DNA from: Laguncularia racemosa
Lineage: Eukaryota > Streptophyta > Magnoliopsida > Myrtales > Combretaceae
Direction of reading: 5' to 3'
Assembly: GCA_037954665.1 (NCBI GenBank)
Contig: JBBMOL010000046.1
Location: forward strand, 2,836,501-2,900,500
Length of the DNA: 64,000 nucleotides
This document shows positions 55,122 through 64,000 of the stretch, piece by piece. Each line of letters starts with the position of its first letter. The stretch's first letter is position 1. The notes beneath the pieces were generated by a model. That model was not told the origin of the DNA. It saw only the letters and a list, made by a program, of their open reading frames with translations, and made no database searches. Both the position numbers and the translations under genes were made by a program.

Positions 55122-57726
55122 TTCAATGATAAAATTTTTTGGTCACATGGAAGTCTTCCTATTCTCATTCCAAGTAGAAGGTAACTTTGAAATAATAGCC
55201 ACTGGTTAAAGTATTTCTAGGAAGACCACCAAAGTCAAATAACTAGCATTTGTTATTTATGAAACTTGATCCAAAATGGGTACATTATATTTCATCCTTA
55301 ACTCAAAAAGTATTTCACTATAAGAAATTTGTTTGTATATTGCCTCTCTTGGTATTGCATTTTTCTTTTAATACCTTCCATCCATATTCCCACGAAGACT
55401 TAATTGCCATGTAGAGAACATAAAAGCTGATAGTTTATGTAGAAAATTTGCTCTTTACTTGAATGTTCATCCTCTGCCCGCTTCTTCTTTTTATATAACT
55501 TTGGCCTTCTTCATTAATTGGTTGGAGATCAGATCAAATTGAGGGACGAAATCAAAAGCTTTACTACAGCTCACTAAATCCTATAATGTAGACATAAGGT
55601 TGGAACCCCCAAGCAAACACCTCTGTAATCATGAGTTCGACAAATATTTCTGTAGACATACACTTTCGTTTTGAAGGAAGCTCACTTAGCTCAGGCTAAG
55701 TATCCATCTGTAAACGCACTTTGTCCCGATAAAATATGGTGTAAGTGGGTGAGAATTTTCGATATCGTCGCTTTATAAGACATACGAAATTCGAACCACT
55801 AGCTTCATTCAAACCAAGTGTCAACCATCTTGATTTGTACATACTATACTTAATAATAATTAGCTTTTAGCAAACGACCACTTGATGATCAAAGTCAAGT
55901 GTAATTAGCCAATTTTAGTAGTGCTTTTTTTAAGTTTTATATTAAAAGTCATACATGCATCGTTAATCCAGCACGTATGCCCAATCCAAAGTGATCAAAG
56001 GAAATGTTCATAAATTTTTAAATTGGTTTATTCTATTATATTTTGTTGTATTTATTTAATTGATATTGTTTATCCAAAAAGGAAAGAGAGAGAGAGAGAT
56101 TGTAAGAACTTTTTTCAGTTTTTTTTTTTTTTTTGGGATGCCACAATATCATTTTGGTAACTAGTAATTAATTGCACTTAATGATCTTTAATAATTGTGA
56201 TAAAACTTTCCAGCACCGATTGCACTACTCGAGCAAAACTGCTTAAGCATGCAATTTAATTAATAATATAAATACATATACATCGACTAGTGTCAAGCTC
56301 AATGTTGCTAATATTTTCATCTTTATTTAACTTTTCCGACTTTAGGAAGAGCGACAACTATAAAGCCAAAGAATTCGATATTTCCCAAAAGCTAAAGCCA
56401 CTGTGCTTCTCTTTCATTCTTTCTGCCCTTCTCTGCCTTTTTTTTTTTTTTTTTTTTTTGTAAAAGCAAGAACAAGCCCATGGAATTATACACACACCCC
56501 ATGGCACCCGTTTATACATATGTATATGTAAATTCGTAGTCCAATGTAGCTTTTAAATCATATTTCTATCGGTTCATTTAAAACTTTGAGATTTGGACAA
56601 TATTATAACCAAATCATAATTTCTCAAAATACTGAACATGCGGGTGTATTTTCAATTTTAACCTACGTGATGGTGATGGCCTTGTATTTCAATGAAATCA
56701 TATATTTTGATAGACAAGTTTTGTTATAAAAATTGGACCATCAGATTGTAGGATTTCCTATTGGACCATTTATCAATTGAGAGGAGAGTACACAACCCAA
56801 GAAGCTGTCGTAAGAGCAGAACAGGCTTCTTTGCCTTTTGACCGACAGAGGGATTGGAGTGCTCTTCAGTTGAGAAGATAGCACAAAACTCGAAAAGAGC
56901 AGAAATGGTAATGGCGGGCAATCGTAGAATCAAGCTTACCCTGGTTCGGATAATCCAGGCTAATTAGTTTACGGCTTCGGATAACGATAATCCAAATGAC
57001 ATCTCTAATTTTCCACATGGTTGCGAGCACTTTTTAAGTATAATGAGGCATCAGATGTTGTGGTTCAACTCAAACTCCTCTGGTGGTGTAAATGAGATTC
57101 TATTTGTAAATTATTGAGTACGACTTAATATTTACATAAATTCAATTTTGCTACAATTTAATTGAGCTCAAGTAATTTATTAAATCAAATTTAGGTTTTA
57201 TAATGCTCAACTTAACTAACATGTAAACTTAATTAAGTTTAAATATTAATCAAATTTAATTTAAGTTTATATATAAATTTTATTTTAATTAAAATAATAA
57301 TAATAATAATAAATTTTTAATGTTATGAAAGTAAAAATAGCTTAATAAAGTCAAAGTTAGACTTTTTTAGTATCACTTCATATTAAGTTTAAACTCAAAA
57401 TTATAAACTCGATTAAATTTAAACTCTAACTTGAACTTGTTGAGTATCACTTCAGATTGAGTTTAAACACAAAATTATAAGATTGATTGAGTTTACTTTA
57501 AACTTAAAATTTAAATTTTGATTCGAGCTTAGTGGTATATTTTCTCGACTTAACTCATTCAACTCTTTTCCTTCTTTCTCAGAGGAATAAGGTAAGAAGT
57601 TTGAATTCCCTTTCATGGAACATGATCGCAGCTTGGGATGATCAACTATCATAGCAGTTTCAGTGATACTCTTTCCATCTACCTACACTGTCAAACCGAA
57701 AAACGACATCACATCATTTGCGTAAC
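55122..57726. other. AT-rich intergenic stretch
   Basis: No gene recognised. It holds a GA microsatellite (about 56086-56098), poly-T tracts (56118-56134 and 56439-56460) and AT-rich sequence with diverged internal repetition at 57130-57520 (TTAAGTTTAAAC/TTGAGTTTAAAC). The minus frame at 56724-56933 has no recognisable similarity. Confidence 0.5.
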
Positions 57727-57823
57727 ATGATGCGAATCCTTGTGTGAAGCATGGAAGAGATCTAAGGACTTATTAGGAAGATGTCCACGTTATGGGTTGC
57801 TATCCACTTATAGGTATAAATCT
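57727..57823 (+). pseudogene. Older gypsy gag fragment, left half
   Basis: In one frame: CESLCEAWKRSKDLLGRCPR then YGLLSTYRYKSF. This matches the Retrotrans_gag pattern E-S-L-x-E-A-W-E-R-F-K-x-L-L-R-x-C-P of Athila-like gypsy elements. It is interrupted at 57823 by the gypsy element that follows. Confidence 0.65.
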
Positions 57824-57867
57824 TAATGTGGACATCGTGGAGGACACATGTTGACACACGGGTACAG

Positions 57868-58080
57868 GTACGGCCAGAGACACGGCTGTGTATTCTATCA
57901 GGATCCTCACAGAAGCTTATACGGGTTCAGGCACGGCCAGAGACACGGCCGTGTGTTCTATCAGGATTCTCATAGAAGCTTACACGGTTTCGGGCACGGC
58001 TTGGGACACGGCCGTGTACTGCGATCGTCACATGCCCAGAAACATACACGGCCTAGAGGCATGGCCGTGTATGCGATAGG
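57868..58080 (+). repeat. 63-bp tandem repeat with CACGGCCGTG palindromes (5' LTR)
   Basis: Starts at 57869, 57932, 57995 and 58060 (steps 63, 63, 65). Units carry CACGGCCAGAGACACGGCCG, then TGTGTTCTATCAGGATTCTC and ATAGAAGCTTACACGG. The 3' LTR repeats the array at about 63003-63215. The reverse complement aligns with the leader array of the copia element at 49.2-49.5 kb. Confidence 0.9.
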
Positions 58081-58154
58081 TTATAGACGTGTATATCATT
58101 ATTTATTTCCACGCGTACGCTTAAATTTTCCCATTTTAGATATTTTACGGGGAA

Positions 58155-58163
58155 GTATATATA
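58155..58163 (+). promoter_or_regulatory. Candidate TATA box of the nested gypsy element
   Basis: GTATATATACCC, conserved in both LTRs, in the right part of the LTR about 180 bp before its end. Confidence 0.55.
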
Positions 58164-58344
58164 CCCTTTTGTCAGACATGTTAGGGTTACGCTTTATTCA
58201 TATTTTGAAATACACTTCGAGAGAGAATTATCTCCGTTTATCGGTTGTGCACAACCAGAGTTTGAATCAAAGAGCTATTCTTTGTTGTTGTGAAACCAAT
58301 CCACATTCGGATTCATTTCGTTACACTTTCCTCGCTGCGTCAAT

Positions 58345-58356
58345 TGGTATCAGAGC
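58345..58356 (+). other. Primer-binding site (initiator tRNA-Met)
   Basis: TGGTATCAGAGC, two bases after the 5' LTR. Confidence 0.93.
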
Positions 58357-58369
58357 AAGGCAATTTCCT

Positions 58370-58932
58370 ATGGAGATGTCGGCTAACGATGGTGTCGATG
58401 GCGGTCGCGTTCTCGACCTTGATTGGGATGTGGAAGTCCAAGGAGTCAATCAATGGGCTCCGAGGGCAGTGGTTGAAACCATGGAGCAGAGGCTTGGGCG
58501 TGTAGAACAACACCTGGAGGATCTGGTGGCGCGATTCGACGCCATGGTGATGGACCACAACAGTCACAGGGGTGTTGTTGGGAATCGACCGGGGGTAGCA
58601 GTTGCCCGCGGCGGCCCTATCAATGACTTTGTTGCCGAAAACCAATGGAACCGGAGAATTGAATAAAGTTCTTCCGAAGAAGAGGAAGGATTTATGCAGA
58701 GGAGGGAACAACCACCGAGAAGGGGTGGTGTTGTTGGTGGCAGTAGGTATCGTGGAGTGGATGACCGAAATGAACATGCATATGGTGGTGGATATCGATG
58801 CAACCACCAGGGGTTCGACCATGCTGAAGGCGGAGACTTCCGTCTTAAGGTAGATATCCCTTCGTTAATGGCAATTTCAATATAGAGGAATTTTTAGATT
58901 GGCTGGCGGAGGTCGACAGATTCTTTGATTAT
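58370..58932 (+). pseudogene. gypsy gag N-terminal part
   Basis: The ATG at 58370 (MEMSANDGVDGGRVLDLDWD) is taken as the polyprotein start: it lies 14 bp after the PBS. The frame continues VETMEQRLGRVEQHLEDLVA (coiled coil) to NQWNRRIE, then a TAA at 58664-58666 (CAA in relatives), and goes on in the same frame with SSSEEEEGFMQRREQPPRRG. A one-base shift near 58855 moves the reading to FVNGNFNIEEFLDWLAEVDR, which is the gag core. The upstream open part from 57848 is LTR read-through and not coding. Confidence 0.85.
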
Positions 58933-60774
58933 ATGGAAGTTCCGGAGGATAGAAGGGTAAGAATGGTTGCTTGTAGGTTGAAAGGTGGGGCGTCTGCATG
59001 GTGGGATCGATTGCAGCACCGTAGGCAAAGGGAAGGGTGGCAACCTATTAAGTCATGGTACCGCATGAGGAATTTGTTGCAGAGAGATTTCTTGCCACCC
59101 GACTACGAGCAATTTCTTTTCCAACAATATCAATGGTGCCGACAAGGGCAGAGGACGGTGCATGAGTACACCGCTGAATTCATGAGGTTAGCGGAGAGGA
59201 ATGATTTGAGGGAAACTGAGGGTCAACAGGTGGCAAGGTTTGTAGACGAGTTGAAGCCTCAGATTATAGATAAGATAGGAGTGACGGTGTTCAGAACCGT
59301 GAATGAAGCCAAGAACTTGGCCCTCCGAGCAGAAATGATGATACAAGAGCAGAGCGTAAGGTTTGGAGGAAGTAAAAGAACTTACACTTACGATAATCCT
59401 GGTAATAGTAGTAGGGTGATTGGTGAGAGACCTAGAGGAGTGGTTGAGAAACCAACGGGGAGTATAGACAGGAAAGAAGATAAGGCGGAAGGAAAGAGAC
59501 CGGTGGAGAGTAAAGAAACCCCAAGGAAAAACAATCCATATGCCAAGCCAATATTGGGGAAATGCTATAGATGTAATCAGCCGGGACATCGATCAAATGA
59601 GTGCCCAAATAAACGAACTGTAAACATTGTCGAAAGGGAAGAGGAGGAAGAAGTGTGTTGTGAGCCCGACGGTGATGAAGAGTACTATGAAGAGGTTGAT
59701 GATGTGGTGGAGCCTAATTATGTAATTAGAAGGATGATGTTAGCACCGAAACAAGAGGATAGTTCACAGCGCCACCAGCTGTTTCGCACTAGGTGCACGA
59801 TTGGTGGGAGAGTGTTTGACTTAATTGTCGATAGTGGGAGCTGTGAGAACATCATCGGGAAGGAGGTCGTGAAGAAGCTCCAATTACCTACAGAGAAACA
59901 TCTGAGTCCGTACACCATCAGATGGATCAAAGCGGCAGAGCGAATAGAGGTGAAAGAGAGGTGTAGAGTTCCTTTCTCAATTGGAAAATATCGAGATGAG
60001 GTATACTGCGACATCGTCGATATGGACGCTTGTCATTTGTTGTTCGGGCGACCTTGGCAATTTGATGTAGATGCCCAACATGCCGGGAAGGAGAACAAAT
60101 ATAGGTTGGAGAAGGAGGGGATGAAGTATACACTATTGCCATTATCGGATAAATGGCCCAAAATCCCGAAGGTGGAAGGGAAATCTTTTCTTACAATCAC
60201 TCAATCGAAAAGGGAGATGACCGAGGACATTAAGGAGTCCCGCTTGATGCATGCTCTAGTAGTGAAGAATGCGAGAGAGGACATGAGTAACGCAGAGATT
60301 CCGGAGGAAGTGAAGGGGTTACTAGAGGAATTCAGGGAAGTAGTTCCGGAAGACTTACCAGAGGGGCTACCTCCATTGCGAGACATCCAGCATCACATCG
60401 ACTTGGTGCCTGGAGCTAGTCTTCCTAACCTCCCTCACTACCGGATGAGTCCCAAAGAAATGGAGGTCTTACAAGAGAAGGTCCAGGACTTACTTGACAA
60501 AGGATTCATTCGAGATAGCTTGAGTCCATATGCCGTACCAGCACTACTAACGCCTAAGAAGGATGGGAGTTGGAGGATGTGTGTGGACAGCCGAGTGATC
60601 AACAAAATCACAATTGGGTATAAATTCTCAATACCTCGCATTGAGGACATGTTGGATCGGCTGAGTGGGGCAATAGTATTCTCCAAGATAGATCTTAGAA
60701 GTGGGTACCATCAAATTCGGGTCAGACCTGGGGATGAGTGGAAGACCGCCTTCAAGACGAAAGAGGGGTTGTAA
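58933..60774 (+). CDS. gypsy gag / protease / RT N-terminal, long open frame
   Basis: 613 residues. Gag core: MVACRLKGGASAWWDRLQHR, FLPPDYEQFLFQQYQWCRQG and VHEYTAEFMRLAERNDLRET. Zinc knuckle CYRCNQPGHRSNEC at 59563-59604. Protease FDLIVDSGSCENIIGKEVVK with the D-S-G site at 59830-59838, then DACHLLFGRPWQFDVDAQHA. RT entry: LPEGLPPLRDIQHHIDLVPG, VPALLTPKKDGSWRMCVDSR and FSKIDLRSGYHQIRVRPGDE. The frame ends at TAA 60772-60774, where relatives have Tyr in GLYEW. The Met at 58933 is not the real start. Confidence 0.9.
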   Translation: MEVPEDRRVRMVACRLKGGASAWWDRLQHRRQREGWQPIKSWYRMRNLLQRDFLPPDYEQFLFQQYQWCRQGQRTVHEYTAEFMRLAERNDLRETEGQQVARFVDELKPQIIDKIGVTVFRTVNEAKNLALRAEMMIQEQSVRFGGSKRTYTYDNPGNSSRVIGERPRGVVEKPTGSIDRKEDKAEGKRPVESKETPRKNNPYAKPILGKCYRCNQPGHRSNECPNKRTVNIVEREEEEEVCCEPDGDEEYYEEVDDVVEPNYVIRRMMLAPKQEDSSQRHQLFRTRCTIGGRVFDLIVDSGSCENIIGKEVVKKLQLPTEKHLSPYTIRWIKAAERIEVKERCRVPFSIGKYRDEVYCDIVDMDACHLLFGRPWQFDVDAQHAGKENKYRLEKEGMKYTLLPLSDKWPKIPKVEGKSFLTITQSKREMTEDIKESRLMHALVVKNAREDMSNAEIPEEVKGLLEEFREVVPEDLPEGLPPLRDIQHHIDLVPGASLPNLPHYRMSPKEMEVLQEKVQDLLDKGFIRDSLSPYAVPALLTPKKDGSWRMCVDSRVINKITIGYKFSIPRIEDMLDRLSGAIVFSKIDLRSGYHQIRVRPGDEWKTAFKTKEGL

Positions 60775-61660
60775 GAATGGATGGTTATGCCATTCGGACT
60801 CAGCAATGCACCGAGTACCTTCATGCGCGTGATGAATCAAGTACTTAAATCATTTATAGGTCGGTTCGTTGTTGTATATTTTGATGACATCCTAGTATAT
60901 AGCAAGACTCGGGAGGAACATCTAGTGCATTTGAAGGATGTTTTGATGGTACTGAAAGAGAACAAGCTTTATGCTAATCTCAAGAAGTGTGTGTTCCTGT
61001 CACCGAGGTTGTTGTTCTTAGGATTCATAGTGAGTGGAGAAGGGATCACGGTGGATGAGGATAAGGTGCGAGCCATTAGGGATTGGCCTGCACCCAAGAC
61101 CATCATCGAGCTGAGGAGTTTCCTGGGGTTAGCAAGATTCTACAGGCGTTTTATACGGCACTTTAGCACGGTGACGGCCCCTTTGACTGAGTGCTTAAAG
61201 AAAGGAAAATTTCATTGGGATGGGGAAGCTAAGTCGAGATTCGCAGTGCTGAAAGAGAGACTATGTAGTGCGCCCGTGCTGGCCTTACCGGACTTCGACA
61301 AACTATTCGAAGTTGACTGTGATGCCAGTTGTGTGGGTATTGGTGCGGTACTCTCTCAGGAGAAGCGACCTGTCGCTTTCTATAGTAAGAAACTCTGCGA
61401 GGCCAGGAGAAAATGGTCCACGTATGACAAAGAGTTTTATTCCGTGGTTAGAGCCTTGAGAGTGTGGGAGCATTATTTGGTTGGCAAAGAGTTTGTATTA
61501 TATTCCGATTGTGTTGCCTTGAAACACCTGAGTAATCAGACCCGCATATGCAAAGACATGCACGCCAGATAGATACAGTTCTTGCAGAAGTTTTCGTTTC
61601 GCTTGATGCATAAATCTGGGGTTTAGAACAAGGTGGTTGACGCACTAAGCCGAAGAGTGG
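60775..61660 (+). pseudogene. gypsy RT catalytic part and RNase H
   Basis: Continues in the same frame: MVMPFGLSNAPSTFMRVMNQ, catalytic YFDD at 60877-60888, then LKKCVFLSPRLLFLGFIVSG and SFLGLARFYRRFIRHFSTVT. RNase H: LPDFDKLFEVDCDASCVGIG, YSKKLCEARRKWSTYDKEFY and FVLYSDCVALKHLSNQ. Stops TAG at 61570-61572 (relatives ARWIQF) and TAG at 61624-61626 (relatives GVQNKV) are single transitions from TGG and CAG. VVDALSRR closes the domain. Confidence 0.88.
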
Positions 61661-62991
61661 ATCTGCTAGTGACTATGAGAGCTGAGGTGATTGGGTTTGA
61701 ACAGTTGAAGGAGCTGTATGAGACAGATGAAGATTTCGGGGTTACTTGGAGAAAATGCACCAATAAGGAACCCAATGATAGTTACTACATTCTGGAGGGT
61801 TATTTGATGAGGGAAAACTAACTATGCATCCCTGCATCCTCCTTGAGAGAGAAGGTGATCAGAGACCTCCATGGAGGGGGATTAGCCGGCCATTTGGGGA
61901 GAGACAAAACACTGGCAGCAGTGGCTGCAAGATACTATTGGCCTCAGTTGTGCAGGGACGTAAGTCGGATAGTGCAACGATGCTACATCTGTCAGACATC
62001 AAAGGGCCACTCTCATAATACAGGGCTATACACTCCATTACCCGTACCAGAGAATATCTAGGAAGACCTATCCATGGATTTTGTATTAGGTTTGCCTCGT
62101 ACCTAAAGAGGTGCTGACACTGTTTTTGTAGTTGTGGACAGGTTTTCCAAGATGGCTCACTTCATCCCATGTAGGAAGACAGCGGATGCCTAGAACGTGG
62201 CCAAACTATTCTTTAAGGAGGTGGTCAGATTACACGGAGTTCCCAAGTCCATCACTTCTTATAGGGACACACGATTCCTTAGCCATTTCTGGAGGATGCT
62301 TTGGTACATGTTCAACTCGTCCCTTAACTTCAGCAGCACAGCCCACCTACAAACCGATGGGCAAACCGAAGTGACGAATAGGACCTTTGGCAATCTGATA
62401 AGAAGCCTATGTGGAGAGAAGCCAAAGCAATGGGACCTAGCATTGTCTCAAGCAGAGTTCGCCTACAACAACTCGATCCACAGAACTACCAGCAGATCAC
62501 CTTTTTCAGTGGTCTATACCAAAGCACCTTCTCACGCTCTGGACTTAGTTTCCTTACCCCATGGTGTGGAGACCAACGTAGCGGCAAAGCACCTGGCAGA
62601 ACAGTACCACACAGTGGCGTCGGAAGTCAAAGCACAAATTGAGAAAGTAAATGAGCGATATAAGAGAGCCGCCAACAAACATAGGAAGAAGAAGTTGTTC
62701 ACGGTGGGAGATCCAGTGATGGTGTTCTTGAGGAAAGAACGCTTCCCCGTAGGCATATATAGCAAGTGGCAACCGAAGAAGTATGGGCCCTACAATATCG
62801 TGGCCAAGATCAATGACAATGCCTATGTGGTTGGACTTTCGGAAAACATGAGAATCTCCAAGACCTTCAACATGGCTGATTTGTTCCCATTCTACGAGGA
62901 TGCCAAACCCCTTTATCTAGAAGCGAACTCGGGGTCGAGTTCTTCTTTGGTGGGAGAGAATGATGCGGACATCGTGGAGGACACAGGTTAA
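61661..62991 (+). pseudogene. gypsy integrase, second catalytic Asp changed to Tyr
   Basis: Zinc region: LHGGGLAGHLGRDKTLAAVA and RCYICQTSKGHSHNTGLYTP. Core: LSMDFVLGLPRT (first Asp). SITSYRDTRFLSHFWRMLWY has Tyr (codon 62260-62262) where SDRD is expected. TDGQTEVTNRTFGNLIRSLC keeps the Glu. The C-terminal part reads LFTVGDPVMVFLRKERFPVG, KKYGPYNIVAKINDNAYVVG and MADLFPFYEDAKPLYLEANS. Stops at 61819 (TAA), 62059 (TAG), 62104 (TAA) and 62191 (TAG) are each one transition from CAA, TGG, CAA and CAG. The frame ends at 62991 within the 3' LTR. Confidence 0.88.
62943..62960 (+). other. Polypurine tract of the nested gypsy element
   Basis: CTTTGGTGGGAGAGAA directly before the 3' LTR, and also within the coding frame. 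Confidence 0.7.
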
Positions 62992-63479
62992 CACACGGGT
63001 ACAGGCATGGCTAGAGACACAGCCGTGTATTCTATCAGGATCCTCACAAAAGCTTACATAGGTTCAGGCACGGCCAGAGACACGGCCGTGTGTTCTATCA
63101 GGATTCTCATAGAAGCTTACACGGTTTCGGGCATGGCTTGGGACACGGCCGTATATTGTGATCGTCACATGCCCAGAAACATACACGGCCTAGAGGCACG
63201 GCCGTGTATGCGATAGGTTATAGACGTGTATATCATTATTTATTTTCACGTGTACGCTTAGATTTTTTCCTTTTAGATATTTTACAGGGAAGTATATATA
63301 CCCTTTTGTCAGACATGTTAGGGTTACGCTTTATTCATATTTTGAAATACACTTCGAGAGAGAATTATCTCCGTTTATCGGTTGTGCACAACCAGAGTTT
63401 GCATCAAAGAGCTATTCTTTGTTGTTGTGAAACCAATCCACATTCGGATTCGTTTCGTTACGCTTTCTTCGCTGCGTCA
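62961..63479 (+). repeat. 3' LTR of the nested gypsy element
   Basis: 519 bp, the same length as its partner and without indels. Most differences from the 5' LTR are C/T or G/A, many in CG context (for example GCACGGC against GCATGGC). The last 31 bp of the polyprotein frame lie inside it (stop TAA at 62989-62991). Confidence 0.9.
63003..63215 (+). repeat. 63-bp tandem repeat with CACGGCCGTG palindromes (3' LTR)
   Basis: Second copy of the LTR array, differing from the first mainly by C/T and G/A changes that break several palindromes (for example CACGGCTGTG and CACAGCCGTG). Confidence 0.9.
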
Positions 63480-63690
63480 AATCTTTTATATTGGTTTAAA
63501 GGCCTGTTGAGAACTGTGGTCAACCAAATTCAGGAGGAGCATTGATGTGTAAGACGCTATTCGTAGCATATAAAATCATTGAGAATATGGAATCAAATAC
63601 CTACAATAGGCAAACTAAGAGCGCAATACCAAGGAGCGATGCTTAGATGCATGAAACAGATGCAATCACACTACTGTTAACTCAAGCAAC
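63480..63690 (+). pseudogene. Older gypsy gag fragment, right half
   Basis: After the inserted element, broken frames read FY-GLK... RTVVNQIQEEH, then CKTLFVAYKIIENMESNTYN, RQTKSAIPRSDA and MHETDAITLLLTQATQVG. They match the gag continuation ...NKTPEEAYELIENMA-NNYQW and DAITALTAQ of Athila-like elements, so both halves come from one older insertion. Confidence 0.6.
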
Positions 63691-64000
63691 TCAAGTGGGA
63701 ATGTTCACATTTTCCTTGAACTTAAAGTTATAAACCTCCAACTGTTTACAATTGCATGTGGTGGTCTACAGGAGAGCATTGATTTTCAAGGGGGTAATCT
63801 CTTCATCCAATAGGGAAACTCGAGCTTAGAATAAGGAACCATGTTGGAAAATGTCAGCAAAAAGGGAATCAAATGATATATTCTATGAGTTGCACCGTCA
63901 CTCCAATTTTTCATAGTGAGATAGTACTGCAAGACTTTTTAGAATATCTGGCAAACCCTCCTCAAGAGAAAAGGCCGAACAACTTGAAAAATGTATTGAT
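63691..64000. other. End of window, no clear gene
   Basis: May continue the older Athila-like element, but no motif could be recognised beyond about 63690. Confidence 0.4.

Larger units (their letters stand above)
57824..58342 (+). repeat. 5' LTR of the nested gypsy element
   Basis: 519 bp, ends ...GCTGCGTCA. It includes 3.5 copies of a 63-65-bp repeat (see separate entry). TATATATA at 58155-58163 is a candidate TATA box. Confidence 0.9.
57824..63479 (+). mobile_element. Ty3/gypsy retrotransposon (chromovirus/CRM-like), nested
   Basis: 5,656 bp with two 519-bp LTRs, an initiator-Met PBS, gag, zinc knuckle, protease, RT, RNase H, integrase and PPT. The target duplication is ATCT (57820-57823 and 63480-63483). 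The 5' LTR begins TAATGTGG where the 3' LTR has TGATGCGG, so the terminal G has changed to A. From 58933 to 62991 the whole coding region stays in one frame, broken only by in-frame stops, plus one shift near 58855. The integrase tail resembles CRM-type chromoviruses, whose coding end runs into the 3' LTR, as here. No chromodomain was seen. It is inserted into an older gag. Confidence 0.9.

Noticed and set aside
56724..56933. 69-residue minus-strand frame in the spacer
   Set aside because: No domain, no promoter context and AT-rich surroundings.
15065..58356. TGGTATCAGAGC motifs as possible tRNA gene ends
   Set aside because: Each lies next to an LTR end and is a primer-binding site; no tRNA cloverleaf or A/B boxes accompany them.
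57848..58666. 272-residue plus-strand frame starting in the LTR
   Set aside because: The first 170 or so residues are LTR repeat read-through (upstream of the PBS at 58345); only the part from the ATG at 58370 is gag.
59188..59589. 133-residue minus-strand frame opposite gypsy gag
   Set aside because: It is antisense to a clearly coding gag frame and has no recognisable similarity.

Overview
The window is nuclear DNA of a flowering plant, probably a eudicot; the species cannot be told from the sequence. The evidence is AT-rich intergenic sequence, primer-binding sites matching plant initiator tRNA-Met, plant-specific protein families (DUF761, plant mobile domain, a DUF7745-like region) and five lineages of plant LTR retrotransposon. 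I see one plausible host gene: an intronless DUF761 gene at 17329-17961 (+). Nearly everything else recognisable is transposable-element sequence, mostly decayed. No tRNA or rRNA gene, CRISPR array, operon or microbial feature was seen. || Layout. 1-2829: AT-rich, no gene. 2830-3084: small inverted-repeat element. 3154-7060: Mutator-like DNA transposon with long inverted ends, an exact 10-bp target duplication, an internal tandem array and a decayed plant-mobile-domain gene. 7650-8190 and 18812-19540: two members of one foldback (MULE-like MITE) family. 9730-10330: diverged relic of a Ty3/gypsy 3' end. 10767-15318: complete but inactivated Ty1/copia element on the minus strand (TSD AACAC). 17097-17961: promoter, hairpin leader and CDS of the DUF761 gene. 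19930-24390: 5'-truncated Ty3/gypsy relic, minus strand. 25865-40650: a 14.8-kb Tat/Ogre-type Ty3/gypsy element, minus strand, with ~2-kb LTRs, an extra ORF1, gag, protease, a possible intron, RT, two RNase H domains, integrase and a tandem-repeat 3' UTR. 42121-42620: assembly gap (500 N) beside a copia gag fragment (to 43254). 48315-55116: Ty1/copia element, plus strand (TSD TTATT), with a long intact RT ORF. 57824-63479: chromovirus-like Ty3/gypsy element, plus strand, inserted into an older gypsy gag (Athila-like) whose halves lie at 57727-57823 and 63480-63690. || How the parts relate. Each LTR element keeps the usual order (LTR, PBS, gag, protease, pol, PPT, LTR; integrase before RT in copia, after RT/RNase H in gypsy). 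None encodes an uninterrupted polyprotein. Many nonsense changes are C-to-T or G-to-A transitions, as expected from decay of methylated cytosines. The most unusual signal is a 63-66-bp tandem repeat carrying a CACGGCCGTG palindrome. It occurs in the leader of the copia element at 48-55 kb and, in reverse orientation, in the LTRs of the unrelated gypsy element at 58-63 kb. I found no convincing wholly new biological system; the shared repeat, the mobile-domain MULE and the candidate Tat intron deserve the closest second look.
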